From Paenimyroides baculatum (GTDB taxonomy: Bacteria > Bacteroidota > Bacteroidia > Flavobacteriales > Flavobacteriaceae), in contig NZ_VWSG01000005.1 of NCBI RefSeq assembly GCF_008629655.1, positions 62,001 to 126,000 on the forward strand: a DNA stretch of 64,000 nucleotides. Reading direction: 5' to 3'. A model generated the notes under the pieces. It saw only the letters and a program-made list of their open reading frames with translations, was not told the origin of the DNA and did no database searches. Below are positions 1 to 8,780 of this stretch, piece after piece. How positions within the stretch are numbered: position 1 is the first letter of the stretch; each line of letters starts with the position of its first letter. A program made the translations under genes and the position numbers.

Positions 1-1
1 C

Positions 2-1405
2 ATCATCTAAATTATCAAACTTACCAAATTTACCAAGGAATTTCAATCGAATATTATCTAAACCACCATTACGGTGCTTTGCCACAATAAATTCAGCCTG
101 ACCTTCGGTTGGACTTTGTTCATCATCGTCCCAAACATCAATTTTATAATATTCTGGTCGGTAAATAAACGATACAATATCGGCATCCTGCTCAATTGCT
201 CCCGATTCACGTAAATCTGAAAGCAATGGTCGTTTTGATGATCCACGGGTTTCAACCGCACGCGATAACTGTGAAAGTGCAATAACAGGAATATTTAACT
301 CTTTTGCCAAACCTTTTAAGTTACGCGAAATGGTAGAAATTTCCTGCTCACGGTTTCCGCCACCTTTACCGTTTCCACCGGCTGTCATTAACTGCAAATA
401 ATCAATAACAATAAGCTGAATATCGTATTGTGATTTTAAACGTCGAGCTTTTGCACGTAAATCGAATATGGATAACGAAGGGGAATCATCAATAAACAAA
501 GGTGCTTTTTCTAAATCTTTCACCTTTACATTCAGCTGTTCCCACTCGTGCTGTTCTAACTTACCGGTTCTTAATTTTTCTGAAGACAAACCTGTTTCCG
601 ACGAAATTAAACGGGTAATTAACTGCACACTAGACATCTCTAACGAAAAGAAAGCTACACCTCTGTTCGCATCAATGGCGATATTTCGAGCCATAGAAAG
701 TACAAACGCCGTTTTACCCATACCGGGACGTGCCGCGATGATGATTAAATCCGATGGTTGCCAACCAGATGTTAATCCGTCTAATTTATGAAAACCTGTT
801 GGCAAGCCCGATAAACCTTCACGCTTACCGATTTCTTCGATACGTTTTTTTGCCTGTGCAACTAAAGATTGAGCAGTTTCGGTACTTTTCTTAATGTTTC
901 CTTGGGTAACATCGTATAATTTTGATTCTGCTTGATCTAACAGTTCAAAAATATCCGAAGATTCATCGTAGGCATCTTCAATAATTTCTGACGAAATTTT
1001 AATCAGACTGCGTTGAATGAATTTCTGTAAAATAATACGTGAATGGAACTCGATATGCGCCGATGAGGCAATCTTTTGTGTAAGATTAATCAGATAGAAA
1101 TCGCCACCTACTAATTCTAATTTACCATTTTTTCTTAACTGTGTAGAAACCGTTAAAATATCAATTGGCTGACTGGCTTTAAAAAGCATTTCAATAGCAT
1201 CATAAATATGTTTATGCGCGTCTTTGTAAAATGCATCGGGTTTTAAAATATCAATAGCTTCGTCAACTCCCTTTTTATCAATCATCATTGCACCCAGCAC
1301 AGCTTCCTCTAAATCAACTGCTTGCGGCGGAATTTTTCCTTTTTCTAAGGAAATTATATTCTGACTGTTTTTATAATTAGGATTTAATACTTTCTCTGGT
1401 TCCAT
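2..1405 (-). CDS. dnaB: Replicative DNA helicase DnaB (3' end outside window)
   Basis: The minus frame is open from an ATG at 1405 to the window edge, giving 468 residues; the last few tens of residues expected for a DnaB of about 510 are missing only because the window ends. An N-terminal DnaB domain (about 25-130) precedes the RecA-like ATPase with Walker A ARPGMGKTAF (about 225-234), Walker B LIVIDYLQLM, and the DLRESGAIEQDAD segment. It unwinds DNA at the replication fork as a hexamer and works with primase. It is the last gene of a minus-strand run, but the accA terminator upstream and a -7-like box four bases before the ATG suggest its own transcript. Confidence 0.96.
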   Translation of the reverse strand, partial: MEPEKVLNPNYKNSQNIISLEKGKIPPQAVDLEEAVLGAMMIDKKGVDEAIDILKPDAFYKDAHKHIYDAIEMLFKASQPIDILTVSTQLRKNGKLELVGGDFYLINLTQKIASSAHIEFHSRIILQKFIQRSLIKISSEIIEDAYDESSDIFELLDQAESKLYDVTQGNIKKSTETAQSLVAQAKKRIEEIGKREGLSGLPTGFHKLDGLTSGWQPSDLIIIAARPGMGKTAFVLSMARNIAIDANRGVAFFSLEMSSVQLITRLISSETGLSSEKLRTGKLEQHEWEQLNVKVKDLEKAPLFIDDSPSLSIFDLRAKARRLKSQYDIQLIVIDYLQLMTAGGNGKGGGNREQEISTISRNLKGLAKELNIPVIALSQLSRAVETRGSSKRPLLSDLRESGAIEQDADIVSFIYRPEYYKIDVWDDDEQSPTEGQAEFIVAKHRNGGLDNIRLKFLGKFGKFDNLDD

Positions 1406-1409
1406 AAAG

Positions 1410-1417
1410 CGAATTTA
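1410..1417 (-). promoter_or_regulatory. Possible -7 box of dnaB
   Basis: Read on minus, TAAATTCG differs at one base from the Bacteroidota -7 consensus TAnnTTTG and ends four bases before the dnaB ATG, which would give a leaderless or nearly leaderless mRNA. Inferred from sequence only. Confidence 0.4.
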
Positions 1418-1508
1418 GTTTTTTTAAAGGTATTTTACTAACTAAACTTATTAACTATTTGGTAAAATTGAAAATATTTTAGTGTTGATAAATTAATTTA
1501 AATAAAAC

Positions 1509-1537
1509 AAAAAGCTGAACAAAATGTTCAGCTTTTT
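1509..1537 (-). terminator. Intrinsic terminator of accA
   Basis: A 12-bp perfect stem (AAAAAGCTGAAC / GTTCAGCTTTTT) with a 5-nt loop lies 20 bases past the accA stop and is followed on minus by a T-rich run. It separates accA from dnaB. Confidence 0.85.
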
Positions 1538-1556
1538 AAATATTTTATAGTTTGAA

Positions 1557-2510
1557 TTACTCTGAAAATTCACCCATATTAGCGTATTTATCCATACGTT
1601 CGTTAATTAGGGTATCTATTTTCTTTTTAGATAATTCGTTGTATGTTTTAACAATGGTTTTCTTCACTGTTTCAAAAGTAGCTTCACGATCATAGTGTGC
1701 ACCACCTAACGGTTCAGGAATAATATCGTCAATAAGTTTGTTTTTCTTCATGTCAACCGATGTTAGTTTTAAAGCATCAGCAGCAATCTCTTTATATTCC
1801 CAGCTACGGAATAAGATCGATGAACAAGATTCAGGAGAAATTACCGAATACCAAGTGTTTTCTAACATGAAAACCTTATCACCTACTCCAATTCCTAATG
1901 CTCCACCAGAAGCTCCTTCTCCAACAATAATTACAATAATTGGCACTTTAATACGGAACATTTCAAAAATATTTCGTGCAATTGCTTCACCTTGTCCACG
2001 CTCTTCGGCTTCCAACCCTGGATAAGCTCCCGGAGTATCAACAAAAGTTACAACAGGCACGTTGAATTTTTCTGCCATACGCATTAAACGCAACGCCTTA
2101 CGGTAACCTTCTGGGTTTGCCATACCAAAATTACGGTACTGACGTGTTTTTGTATTGGTTCCTTTTTGCTGACCAATGAACATGAACGACTGATCGCCAA
2201 TTTTTCCTAATCCGCCAATCATTGCCTTATCGTCTTTAACACCTCTGTCGCCAAAAAGTTCTAAAAACGAATCGCCGCAAATTGCCTTGATATAGTCTAA
2301 TGTATAAGGACGGTTTGGATGACGTGATAATTGTACTCGCTGCCAAGCATTTAAGTTACCGTATATTTCTTTTTTGGTTTCTTCTAATTTCTTTTCGATA
2401 TTTTTACAAGTTTCTGTAACATCCACATCAGATTCTTCACCAATAATCTGGCATTTATCCAATTGTTCATTTAACTCTTTAATAGGTAATTCGAAATCTA
2501 AATACTCCAT
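1557..2510 (-). CDS. accA: Acetyl-CoA carboxylase carboxyltransferase subunit alpha
   Basis: The 317-residue product has the normal AccA length. It shows the crotonase-like carboxyltransferase motifs DTPGAYPG (about 158-165), [10 protein letters not shown] (197-206) and SPESCSSIL (225-233). With AccD it moves the carboxyl group from biotinyl-BCCP to acetyl-CoA to make malonyl-CoA for fatty-acid synthesis in the cytoplasm. No accD is next to it, as is usual in Flavobacteria where the subunits are scattered. A TATATTTG box 33 bases upstream and a strong terminator downstream suggest a single-gene transcript. Confidence 0.97.
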   Translation of the reverse strand: MEYLDFELPIKELNEQLDKCQIIGEESDVDVTETCKNIEKKLEETKKEIYGNLNAWQRVQLSRHPNRPYTLDYIKAICGDSFLELFGDRGVKDDKAMIGGLGKIGDQSFMFIGQQKGTNTKTRQYRNFGMANPEGYRKALRLMRMAEKFNVPVVTFVDTPGAYPGLEAEERGQGEAIARNIFEMFRIKVPIIVIIVGEGASGGALGIGVGDKVFMLENTWYSVISPESCSSILFRSWEYKEIAADALKLTSVDMKKNKLIDDIIPEPLGGAHYDREATFETVKKTIVKTYNELSKKKIDTLINERMDKYANMGEFSE

Positions 2511-2543
2511 AAACCCTTTAATATTTTATGTGTTTTGCAGCTA

Positions 2544-2551
2544 CAAATATA
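2544..2551 (-). promoter_or_regulatory. -7 promoter box of accA
   Basis: On minus this reads TATATTTG, a perfect match to the Bacteroidota -7 consensus TAnnTTTG, 33 bases before the accA ATG and in the gap after the upstream transporter gene. Confidence 0.65.
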
Positions 2552-2563
2552 GCGTTTTTATAA

Positions 2564-3448
2564 TTATACCGATGCTTTTTTACGATTTTTAAAATAGGCA
2601 TTTAACAGCACCGTAAGCAGAATGATTAATGCGCCAAAGTAAAAAGCAGGTGTCATTTTTTCTTGATCCTTAAATAGAAAAACCGCCAGTAAAATACCGT
2701 AAATTGGTTCTAAATTTATCGTCAGCATAATGGTGTAAGGCGATAAATACTTCATGATATCAATAGTAGCAATAAACGGATAAGCCGTACAGATTGATCC
2801 CAATATACCTAACCAGATATAATCGTTTGGTTGAAAGTTGAAGTTTGCAACGGTAAATCCACCTTGAAAAAATAGGAAACATGCCAAAATAAACAAACCA
2901 CCTACCAATTCGTAAAAACTTATAACAACACTATCATGCGAGTTTGCCAATTTTCCGTTGATGATTGAAAACGATGCTGATAAAAATGCTGATGTCAATG
3001 CTACCAGAATTCCCATTTTGTATTGGGTTTCAAACTGAAAAATCAGTAATAATCCCACAACAACCAAACATCCCAACAAAACTTCGTACAAAATAAATTT
3101 ACGTTTGTAGAAAATAGGTTCTAATATCGAAGTAAAAAAAGCTCCGGTTGAAATACAAGCTAATGTTATGGATATGTTCGAAATTTTAATGGCATAGAAA
3201 AACGTAAGCCAGTGCAAGGCTATGACAAATCCGAAGATAAAAAATCGAAAAATATCTTTTGGTGCAATTGCCAGGTTCTTCTTCTTTATCAGCAAGTAAA
3301 ACAAAATTACGCTGATACCTATTGCAATTCTGGTAAAAACCAACGGTAAAGCCTGTAAGGTAATCAGTTGACCCAGAATGGCAGTAAATCCCCAAATAAA
3401 AACGATTAAATGAAGATGTAACTGATTTTTTAAATTAACGTTTGGCAT
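2564..3448 (-). CDS. EamA/DMT-family membrane transporter
   Basis: The 294-residue protein is almost wholly hydrophobic, with about ten predicted transmembrane helices in two five-helix halves, the layout of the EamA (drug/metabolite transporter) superfamily. Typical features are the early helix ending in TRIAIGISVILFYLL and the second-half block around NLEPIYGILLAVFLFKDQE. Substrate cannot be told from sequence; family members export amino acids, amines or other metabolites. Its start overlaps the end of lptG by 14 bases, so it is probably co-transcribed with tgt and lptG. Confidence 0.9.
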   Translation of the reverse strand: MPNVNLKNQLHLHLIVFIWGFTAILGQLITLQALPLVFTRIAIGISVILFYLLIKKKNLAIAPKDIFRFFIFGFVIALHWLTFFYAIKISNISITLACISTGAFFTSILEPIFYKRKFILYEVLLGCLVVVGLLLIFQFETQYKMGILVALTSAFLSASFSIINGKLANSHDSVVISFYELVGGLFILACFLFFQGGFTVANFNFQPNDYIWLGILGSICTAYPFIATIDIMKYLSPYTIMLTINLEPIYGILLAVFLFKDQEKMTPAFYFGALIILLTVLLNAYFKNRKKASV

Positions 3449-4508
3449 TATTTAAGAGATAAACAGCCAGGATTCCGAAAATTACGTTTGGAAACCATAC
3501 TGCAAATAAGGGATTGATACTTGAGGCTTCTGCCAACGTACCGAAAATTTTATCGAAAAATATATAAGTAAACGCCAAACCAATGCCCATGGCAAGGTTC
3601 ACCCCCATTCCGCCACGACGTTTCATTGACGAAACTGCCACTGCAATAATTGTTAGAATAAAAGCTGAAACCGGAACACTGTATTTTTTGTATTTTACGA
3701 CCATGTACGCGTTGATGTTTGATGATCCGCGCATTTTTTCTTTTTCTATGAACTGATTCAATTGAGAAAGTGTCATGGTTTCGGCAGCATAAATTGCCGG
3801 CGTTAAATCATCAACTTCAAAACTAAATTTCATGCGTTTTTCAGATTCTTTTTCGATCTGATCATCTTGCTTACCAACCGTTCTTTTTTGATAGTTATAT
3901 AAGGTATAATCTTTTGTGCTGTCGTTATAAACAATTCGTCCGGCTTCGATTTTTGAAACCAAATTCAATCCGTTGAACTTTTCTAACGTAAAATTATATC
4001 CTGTTTTAGAACTGTAACTAAAATTACTTACAAAGATGAATTCGTTTTTATTGAGCTGTTTAAATACGTTTTGTGTTTCGCGAATTTCTTTCCGCTTTAA
4101 ATATTTGTATCTAAAATCGTTATAACCCAAACTTGCTTTAGGGACAATAAAAAAGCCCATTAACAAAGCAAAAATCGATATAAATGTTGCACCAATAATG
4201 TACGGACGCAGAAAGCGCATATACGAAATTCCGGAACTTAAAATAGCCACAATTTCGGTATTAGATGCTAATTTTGACGTAAACCAAATAATGGAAATAA
4301 ACAAAAATATCGGGAAAAGCATGTTGGCAAAATAGATGGTAAAATTGCCGTAGTACTCCAAAACATCAACCAGCGGAATGTTGTTTTCAAGAATTTTATT
4401 AATTCTGTCGGCAACGTCAACCGCAATTCCAATAGGAATAAAAAGCAAGATCATTACAAAGAATGTTCCCAGATATCTTTTTAATATGTACCAGTCAATG
4501 ATTTTCAT
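3435..4508 (-). CDS. lptG: LptF/LptG-family permease (LPS export ABC transporter)
   Basis: The 357-residue protein begins with MKIIDWYILKRYLGTF, the usual start of YjgP/YjgQ permeases, has three N-terminal and three C-terminal membrane helices, and a large periplasmic domain between them (about 130-260). LptF/G with the LptB ATPase pull lipopolysaccharide from the inner membrane and pass it to LptC/A. It sits nine bases after tgt, and tgt-lptG order is common in Flavobacteria. LptF and LptG are hard to tell apart by eye; the LptG symbol rests on my recollection of this gene order. Confidence 0.9.
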   Translation of the reverse strand: MKIIDWYILKRYLGTFFVMILLFIPIGIAVDVADRINKILENNIPLVDVLEYYGNFTIYFANMLFPIFLFISIIWFTSKLASNTEIVAILSSGISYMRFLRPYIIGATFISIFALLMGFFIVPKASLGYNDFRYKYLKRKEIRETQNVFKQLNKNEFIFVSNFSYSSKTGYNFTLEKFNGLNLVSKIEAGRIVYNDSTKDYTLYNYQKRTVGKQDDQIEKESEKRMKFSFEVDDLTPAIYAAETMTLSQLNQFIEKEKMRGSSNINAYMVVKYKKYSVPVSAFILTIIAVAVSSMKRRGGMGVNLAMGIGLAFTYIFFDKIFGTLAEASSINPLFAVWFPNVIFGILAVYLLNNAKR

Positions 4509-4517
4509 TATGCCTAA

Positions 4518-5648
4518 TTATAAACGGGTAGCCATTTGTTTTACCATTTTTTCTTTCCATGCGTAAAACGTTCCGGCAATAATCTGTCTGCGGGCTTCAC
4601 GCACCAACCACATGTAAAAACCAAGGTTGTGAATAGTTGCAATTTGTTTCCCCAAATATTCATCAGACACAAATAAATGACGCAAATATGCTTTAGAATA
4701 ATCGGTATCAACCCAAGTGTTCCCCATTGGATCGATCGGACTGTAATCATCAGCCCATTTTTTATTTTTTATATTGATGAAACCTTCGCTGGTAAACAAC
4801 ATTCCGTTACGTGCATTACGTGTAGGCATAACGCAATCGAACATATCAATACCCAACGCAATATTTTCTAATATATTAATCGGCGTACCAACACCCATTA
4901 AATAACGTGGTTTGTCTTTAGGAAGGATATTTGTAACGATTTCGCACATTTCGTACATTTCATCGGCAGGTTCACCAACCGATAATCCGCCAATGGCATT
5001 CCCAACCGCGCCTGCATTTGCAATATATTCTGCCGATTGCGCACGTAAATCTTTAAAGGTTGATCCTTGAACAATAGGAAAAAATGCTTGATTGTAACCG
5101 TATTTTGTAGGAACTTTTTCTAAATGATTAATACAACGATCTAACCAGCGATGCGTCATGTGCATTGAACGCTGTGCATAACGGTAATCGCAAGGATAAG
5201 GTGTACATTCATCGAACGCCATAATGATATCGGCACCAATCGTACGCTGAATTTCCATTACATTTTCAGGAGAGAAAAAGTGGTAAGATCCATCGATATG
5301 CGATTTAAACTTAACACCTTCTTCTTTAATTTTTCTTCTGCCTGATAACGAATAAACCTGAAAACCACCAGAATCGGTCAAAATATTACGATCCCAATTC
5401 ATGAATTTATGTAATCCGCCGGCTTTTTCTAAAATTTCGGTTTTCGGACGCAAATACAAATGGTAGGTGTTTCCTAAAATAATATCGGGATTAATATCTT
5501 CTTTTAATTCGCGCTGATGCACTCCTTTAACAGTTCCTGCCGTTCCAACGGGCATAAATATTGGGGTTTCAATAACGCCGTGATCAGTTGTAATAACTCC
5601 TGCCCTAGCTTTTGAGTTTATATCGGTGTGCAATAAATCGAATTTCAT
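4518..5648 (-). CDS. tgt: tRNA-guanine(34) transglycosylase
   Basis: The 376-residue product has the TGT landmarks: DSGGFQVYSL (92-101, substrate-binding Asp), IVQGSTF, GGLSVGEP (220-227) and the nucleophile region IDMFDCVMPTRNARNG (about 268-283). It exchanges G34 of GUN-anticodon tRNAs for preQ1 on the way to queuosine. The zinc site of bacterial TGT (Cys-x-Cys-x2-Cys, then a His) is altered: the Cys-bearing segment reads DPMGNTWVDTDYS (about 306-318) without any cysteine, while the His (H340, TIHNLGFY) is kept. The gene leads a tgt-lptG-eamA run. Confidence 0.96.
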   Translation of the reverse strand: MKFDLLHTDINSKARAGVITTDHGVIETPIFMPVGTAGTVKGVHQRELKEDINPDIILGNTYHLYLRPKTEILEKAGGLHKFMNWDRNILTDSGGFQVYSLSGRRKIKEEGVKFKSHIDGSYHFFSPENVMEIQRTIGADIIMAFDECTPYPCDYRYAQRSMHMTHRWLDRCINHLEKVPTKYGYNQAFFPIVQGSTFKDLRAQSAEYIANAGAVGNAIGGLSVGEPADEMYEMCEIVTNILPKDKPRYLMGVGTPINILENIALGIDMFDCVMPTRNARNGMLFTSEGFINIKNKKWADDYSPIDPMGNTWVDTDYSKAYLRHLFVSDEYLGKQIATIHNLGFYMWLVREARRQIIAGTFYAWKEKMVKQMATRL

Positions 5649-5668
5649 ACTTGTTGTTTACAAGCTGC

Positions 5669-5676
5669 AAATATAC
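5669..5676 (-). promoter_or_regulatory. -7 promoter box of tgt
   Basis: TATATTTG on minus, a perfect TAnnTTTG match, 20 bases before the tgt ATG. Confidence 0.65.
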
Positions 5677-5757
5677 GCTTTTTGGTATTTAGTTTTTTGG
5701 TTATGTTTTATAGATTTTTGTATGAATATAAATAAAAAAATCGCAAAGAATTAATTA

Positions 5758-5945
5758 TTAATAATATTCATATTGACTATAGAAATCAACAACCGGATAT
5801 TTTAAATGTTCTTTAACTTTATAATTGTCGCTATCATATGTAATGAAATATTCAGCATACGAAGTTCCATTATCAGCAGTTCTTTCTATTAAGATTCTAT
5901 CGTTTTTATCTATACTTTTTATCGCTCTGTAGGCTTTTGTATATA
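5758..5945 (-). pseudogene. Out-of-frame 3' continuation of the 5946-6512 lipoprotein gene
   Basis: Directly after the stop of the upstream lipoprotein ORF, another minus frame stays open for about 62 codons to a TAA at 5758-5760. It has no start codon of its own and codes for a plausible polar C-terminus (TKAYRAIKSIDKNDRILIER ... ending in SQYEYY) of the same style as the upstream ORF. I read it as the severed C-terminal part of that gene, separated by one indel near 5945-5955. A sequencing error in the C or A run there is an alternative. Confidence 0.55.
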
Positions 5946-6512
5946 TTATAAAACGGGATTTGTTTTATCATTATAACTATAAGTATAAACTTCACTATAA
6001 CTTTTTTCAACAATTAAATTGCCATTTAAATAATATTTGTTATTGCTTTTTACACTGCCATCATTATTATATTCGTATTTAATAGTTTGTGATGAGCCAC
6101 TAGCTTTTATATATTGATGTTCTTCAATAATCTGATTTGATTTATTATAAGTAAAATAATCTTCACTCTCATATTCATTTACAGTATTTTCGATACTACC
6201 TTCTGCACTTAAATTGACTATAGAAATAAGTTTATTAGTTTTATCATAGCTGAATTTTTGTATTGAATAACGGTCAAAACCAGAAATATTTTGTCCTCTA
6301 TATCTACTAAATATAGAATCTATGAATCCTGAAGAGTTATAATAATATTGATGCTCCCCAACTCTATCAACCATTTTTTTGATTTTCTTTCCAAGTGGAG
6401 GTATTTCTGCGGTTTGATCATTACGTTGTCTTTCAAAATCATTTCTTAAAAAGTCATCATCTGCACATGCTATTAAACTAAAAATTGACAATAAAAATAT
6501 TAATTTTTTCAT
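5946..6512 (-). CDS. Lipoprotein of unknown function, probably frameshifted
   Basis: The 188-residue ORF opens with a lipoprotein signal peptide (MKKLIFLLSIFSLIACADDD, lipobox LIAC, Cys16) followed by an acidic stretch and then Tyr/Asn/Ser-rich beta-like sequence (KFSYDKTNKLISIVN, YFTYNKSNQIIEEHQY, IKYEYNNDGSVKSNNKYY) that resembles YD/RHS-like wheels of repeats found in Bacteroidota surface lipoproteins. It stops at NPVL while a neighbouring frame stays open for another 62 codons, so the full gene was probably about 250 residues. Likely anchored on the periplasmic or outer face of the outer membrane. Function is unknown. Confidence 0.7.
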   Translation of the reverse strand: MKKLIFLLSIFSLIACADDDFLRNDFERQRNDQTAEIPPLGKKIKKMVDRVGEHQYYYNSSGFIDSIFSRYRGQNISGFDRYSIQKFSYDKTNKLISIVNLSAEGSIENTVNEYESEDYFTYNKSNQIIEEHQYIKASGSSQTIKYEYNNDGSVKSNNKYYLNGNLIVEKSYSEVYTYSYNDKTNPVL

Positions 6513-6545
6513 AAGTACTTATGTTTATATGTTAAAGATAATAAA

Positions 6546-6571
6546 AAAGACCATTCTTACGAATGGTCTTT
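6546..6571 (-). terminator. Intrinsic terminator of the 6590-7150 gene
   Basis: An 11-bp perfect stem (AAAGACCATTC / GAATGGTCTTT) with a TTAC loop and a T-run on minus, 19 bases past the stop. Confidence 0.85.
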
Positions 6572-6589
6572 AATAATTAATCTTATAAA

Positions 6590-7150
6590 TTATTGATAAT
6601 CAAAGTTAATTGTTACACCGAATGATAACGCTGCTTTTTTAGCAAAAAAACTGGGAATTGGCTCACCGCTAGAATCTTCAGAAAGAGTAATACCTCCTTT
6701 GATTAATGGTGCAAAACTTTGTTTATACATTGCGTAAAAACCAAATGTCTTGCTTAAATTATATTTTATACCTGTATGTGCTCCTAATGACTTAATTGTT
6801 AAATCACCACCCAAATACAGGTCAAGATTTTCAGGCAATTTCAGCGCCTCTAAAAAGTGAAATCGTATAAATATCCCTGCATCAAAACTATCTAAAAATT
6901 TAAAGCCTTTTTCATATCCTAACCCTTCATTATCAACTTTTGTATCAAACAAATAAACTGCTTGTCCACCCCATGAATATAAATCATTCACACCTTTATC
7001 GGTTTGATACTCTATTCCAGAATTACCAGCAATATTTGTATATCCTAGGAACATTTTTATATCGTTGTATCCATCATAAGCCTGCGCCTGCGCGTGTGAT
7101 GTAAAATGCAAACCTATTATTGCAATTGTTAGAGTAATTATTTTTTTCAT
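6590..7150 (-). CDS. Exported beta-barrel-type protein (DUF6646-like)
   Basis: The 186-residue product has a cleavable signal peptide (MKKIITLTIAIIGLHFTSHA, cut near residue 20) and then alternating hydrophobic/polar strands ending in the aromatic-rich ALSFGVTINFDYQ, the pattern of a small outer-membrane beta barrel. The segment YDGYNDIKMFLGYTNIAG reminds me of the DUF6646 family of Flavobacteria; I cannot verify this here. It has its own terminator. Function is unknown. Confidence 0.8.
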   Translation of the reverse strand: MKKIITLTIAIIGLHFTSHAQAQAYDGYNDIKMFLGYTNIAGNSGIEYQTDKGVNDLYSWGGQAVYLFDTKVDNEGLGYEKGFKFLDSFDAGIFIRFHFLEALKLPENLDLYLGGDLTIKSLGAHTGIKYNLSKTFGFYAMYKQSFAPLIKGGITLSEDSSGEPIPSFFAKKAALSFGVTINFDYQ

Positions 7151-7349
7151 TATGATTTTAGGTTAGAGTATATTGTATTATTTATTTAATATTGATTCTA
7201 CATTCAGGGAAATAAATAGCAGAAGTAAGAACAATTGTTCCTAAATAAGAATAGTTTGAAATTCATAAATGTGTTTTTTGTAAATAAAATGAATATTTAT
7301 GTTAAAATTAAAATTTTATTTAACAAATTATTTAGATTTTTAAATAAAA

Positions 7350-7375
7350 AAAGTCCATTCTTTCGAATGGACTTT
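7350..7375 (-). terminator. Intrinsic terminator of fahA
   Basis: An 11-bp stem (AAAGTCCATTC / GAATGGACTTT) with a TTTC loop, followed on minus by a T-rich run, 23 bases past the fahA stop. Confidence 0.85.
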
Positions 7376-7397
7376 TAACATATTAAGTATCAATATT

Positions 7398-8687
7398 TTA
7401 ATTATCTAAAGGAACCGCAGGTAATAATTGAGATGAAACATCACCAAAACCGATACGCACACCATCTTTTTCACAGTAACCTTTCATAATTACAGTATCG
7501 TAATCTTCTATAAAAGTACGTGTAGATCCATCGGGCATTTCAATTGGATTTTGTCCGCCCCAAGATAATTCCAACATTGAGCCAAAACTGTCTTTTGTAG
7601 GTCCTGAAATAGTTCCCGATCCCATTAAATCACCAGAACTAACCAAACAACCATTCACCGTATGGTGTGCCAATTGCTGTGCCATGGTCCAGTACATATA
7701 TTTAAAGTTCGATTTACAAACTGTTTTTCCTTCTTTATCTTCTGGCTGAATAATCACTTCTAAATTAATATCAAAAGAATGATCGCCTTTTTGCTGTAAA
7801 TACGGTAATGGTTTTGGGTCTTCTTGCGATGGGCTTGCACAACGGAAAGGTTCTAAAGCATCCATTGTAACTACCCAGCACGAAATTGACGAACCAAAGT
7901 TTTTTGCCAAAAATGGTCCAAGCGGAACATATTCCCAAGCCTGAATATCGCGTGCAGACCAATCATTCAATAAAACCATACCAAACATGTGGCTTTCTGC
8001 ATCGTCAACAGAAACTCTGTCTCCCATAACGTTAGCATCAGCTGTAATAAACGCCGTTTCCAATTCAAAATCTACTCTTTTAGATGGTCCGAAAACAGGT
8101 TGTGTTTCTCCTTTTGGCAACGATTGTCCTAACGGACGATTAACTGGAACGCCTGATGGAACAATAGTAGAACTTCTACCATGATAACCTACAGGTAAGT
8201 GTAACCAGTTTGGTAATAGTGCATTTGCCGGATCGCGGAACATCATACCAACATTGGTTGCGTGCTCGCGGCTTGAATAAAAATCGGTATAATCGCCAAT
8301 AAAAACAGGCAACTCTACATTTACTTCGTTTACATTAAAAATAGTCAGTTCGCGCGATTTTGCATCGTCACGTAACTTTGGATTATTTGCTTCAAAAATT
8401 TCAGAAATTCTGTTACGAATTGCTCTCCAAACTTCTTTTCCTTCACTAATAAAAGCGTTCAAAGTTTCATCGTACAATACATTGTCGTCAAAATCTATAT
8501 CCTTAAAAAAGCCTAAATCGTTTAAAGCCGTTAAACTAATGGCAAAATCGCCAATTCTGGTTCCAATCACTAAATCGTCTTCTTCAACAGAAAAAACGCC
8601 AAAAGGTATATTTTGTATAGGGAAATCACTTGCCGGAGCAACTTCTAACCACGATTTTAAGCTAGGATTGTTAGCAGGTATATTCAT
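7398..8687 (-). CDS. fahA: Fumarylacetoacetase
   Basis: At 429 residues it matches full-length FAH. It carries the N-terminal domain (about 1-120), then YTDFYSSREHATNVG with the metal-binding Asp and catalytic His, the GYHGRSSTIVPSG loop, the DFELETAF metal-binding glutamates and LLNDWSARDIQ with the third ligand Asp. It cleaves fumarylacetoacetate to fumarate and acetoacetate, the last step of tyrosine and homogentisate breakdown. No other tyrosine-catabolic gene lies in the window. It is divergent from glyA across 93 bases. Confidence 0.97.
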   Translation of the reverse strand: MNIPANNPSLKSWLEVAPASDFPIQNIPFGVFSVEEDDLVIGTRIGDFAISLTALNDLGFFKDIDFDDNVLYDETLNAFISEGKEVWRAIRNRISEIFEANNPKLRDDAKSRELTIFNVNEVNVELPVFIGDYTDFYSSREHATNVGMMFRDPANALLPNWLHLPVGYHGRSSTIVPSGVPVNRPLGQSLPKGETQPVFGPSKRVDFELETAFITADANVMGDRVSVDDAESHMFGMVLLNDWSARDIQAWEYVPLGPFLAKNFGSSISCWVVTMDALEPFRCASPSQEDPKPLPYLQQKGDHSFDINLEVIIQPEDKEGKTVCKSNFKYMYWTMAQQLAHHTVNGCLVSSGDLMGSGTISGPTKDSFGSMLELSWGGQNPIEMPDGSTRTFIEDYDTVIMKGYCEKDGVRIGFGDVSSQLLPAVPLDN

Positions 8688-8725
8688 AGTTTTAATTATT
8701 TTTTGTTCTAATTAGATTACTTATG

Positions 8726-8733
8726 CGAATATA
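8726..8733 (-). promoter_or_regulatory. Possible -7 box of fahA
   Basis: TATATTCG on minus, one base off TAnnTTTG, 38 bases before the fahA ATG in the fahA-glyA divergent gap. Confidence 0.4.
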
Positions 8734-8747
8734 ACAATGATTTTTTA

Positions 8748-8755
8748 TAAATTTG
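8748..8755 (+). promoter_or_regulatory. -7 promoter box of glyA
   Basis: TAAATTTG, a perfect TAnnTTTG match, 25 bases before the glyA ATG. Confidence 0.65.
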
Positions 8756-8780
8756 AGTTCAATTTAAAGAATTAATAGAA

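Noticed and set aside
58..282. Short minus ORF near the left edge
   Set aside because: Lies in another frame of dnaB, whose helicase motifs cover this DNA.
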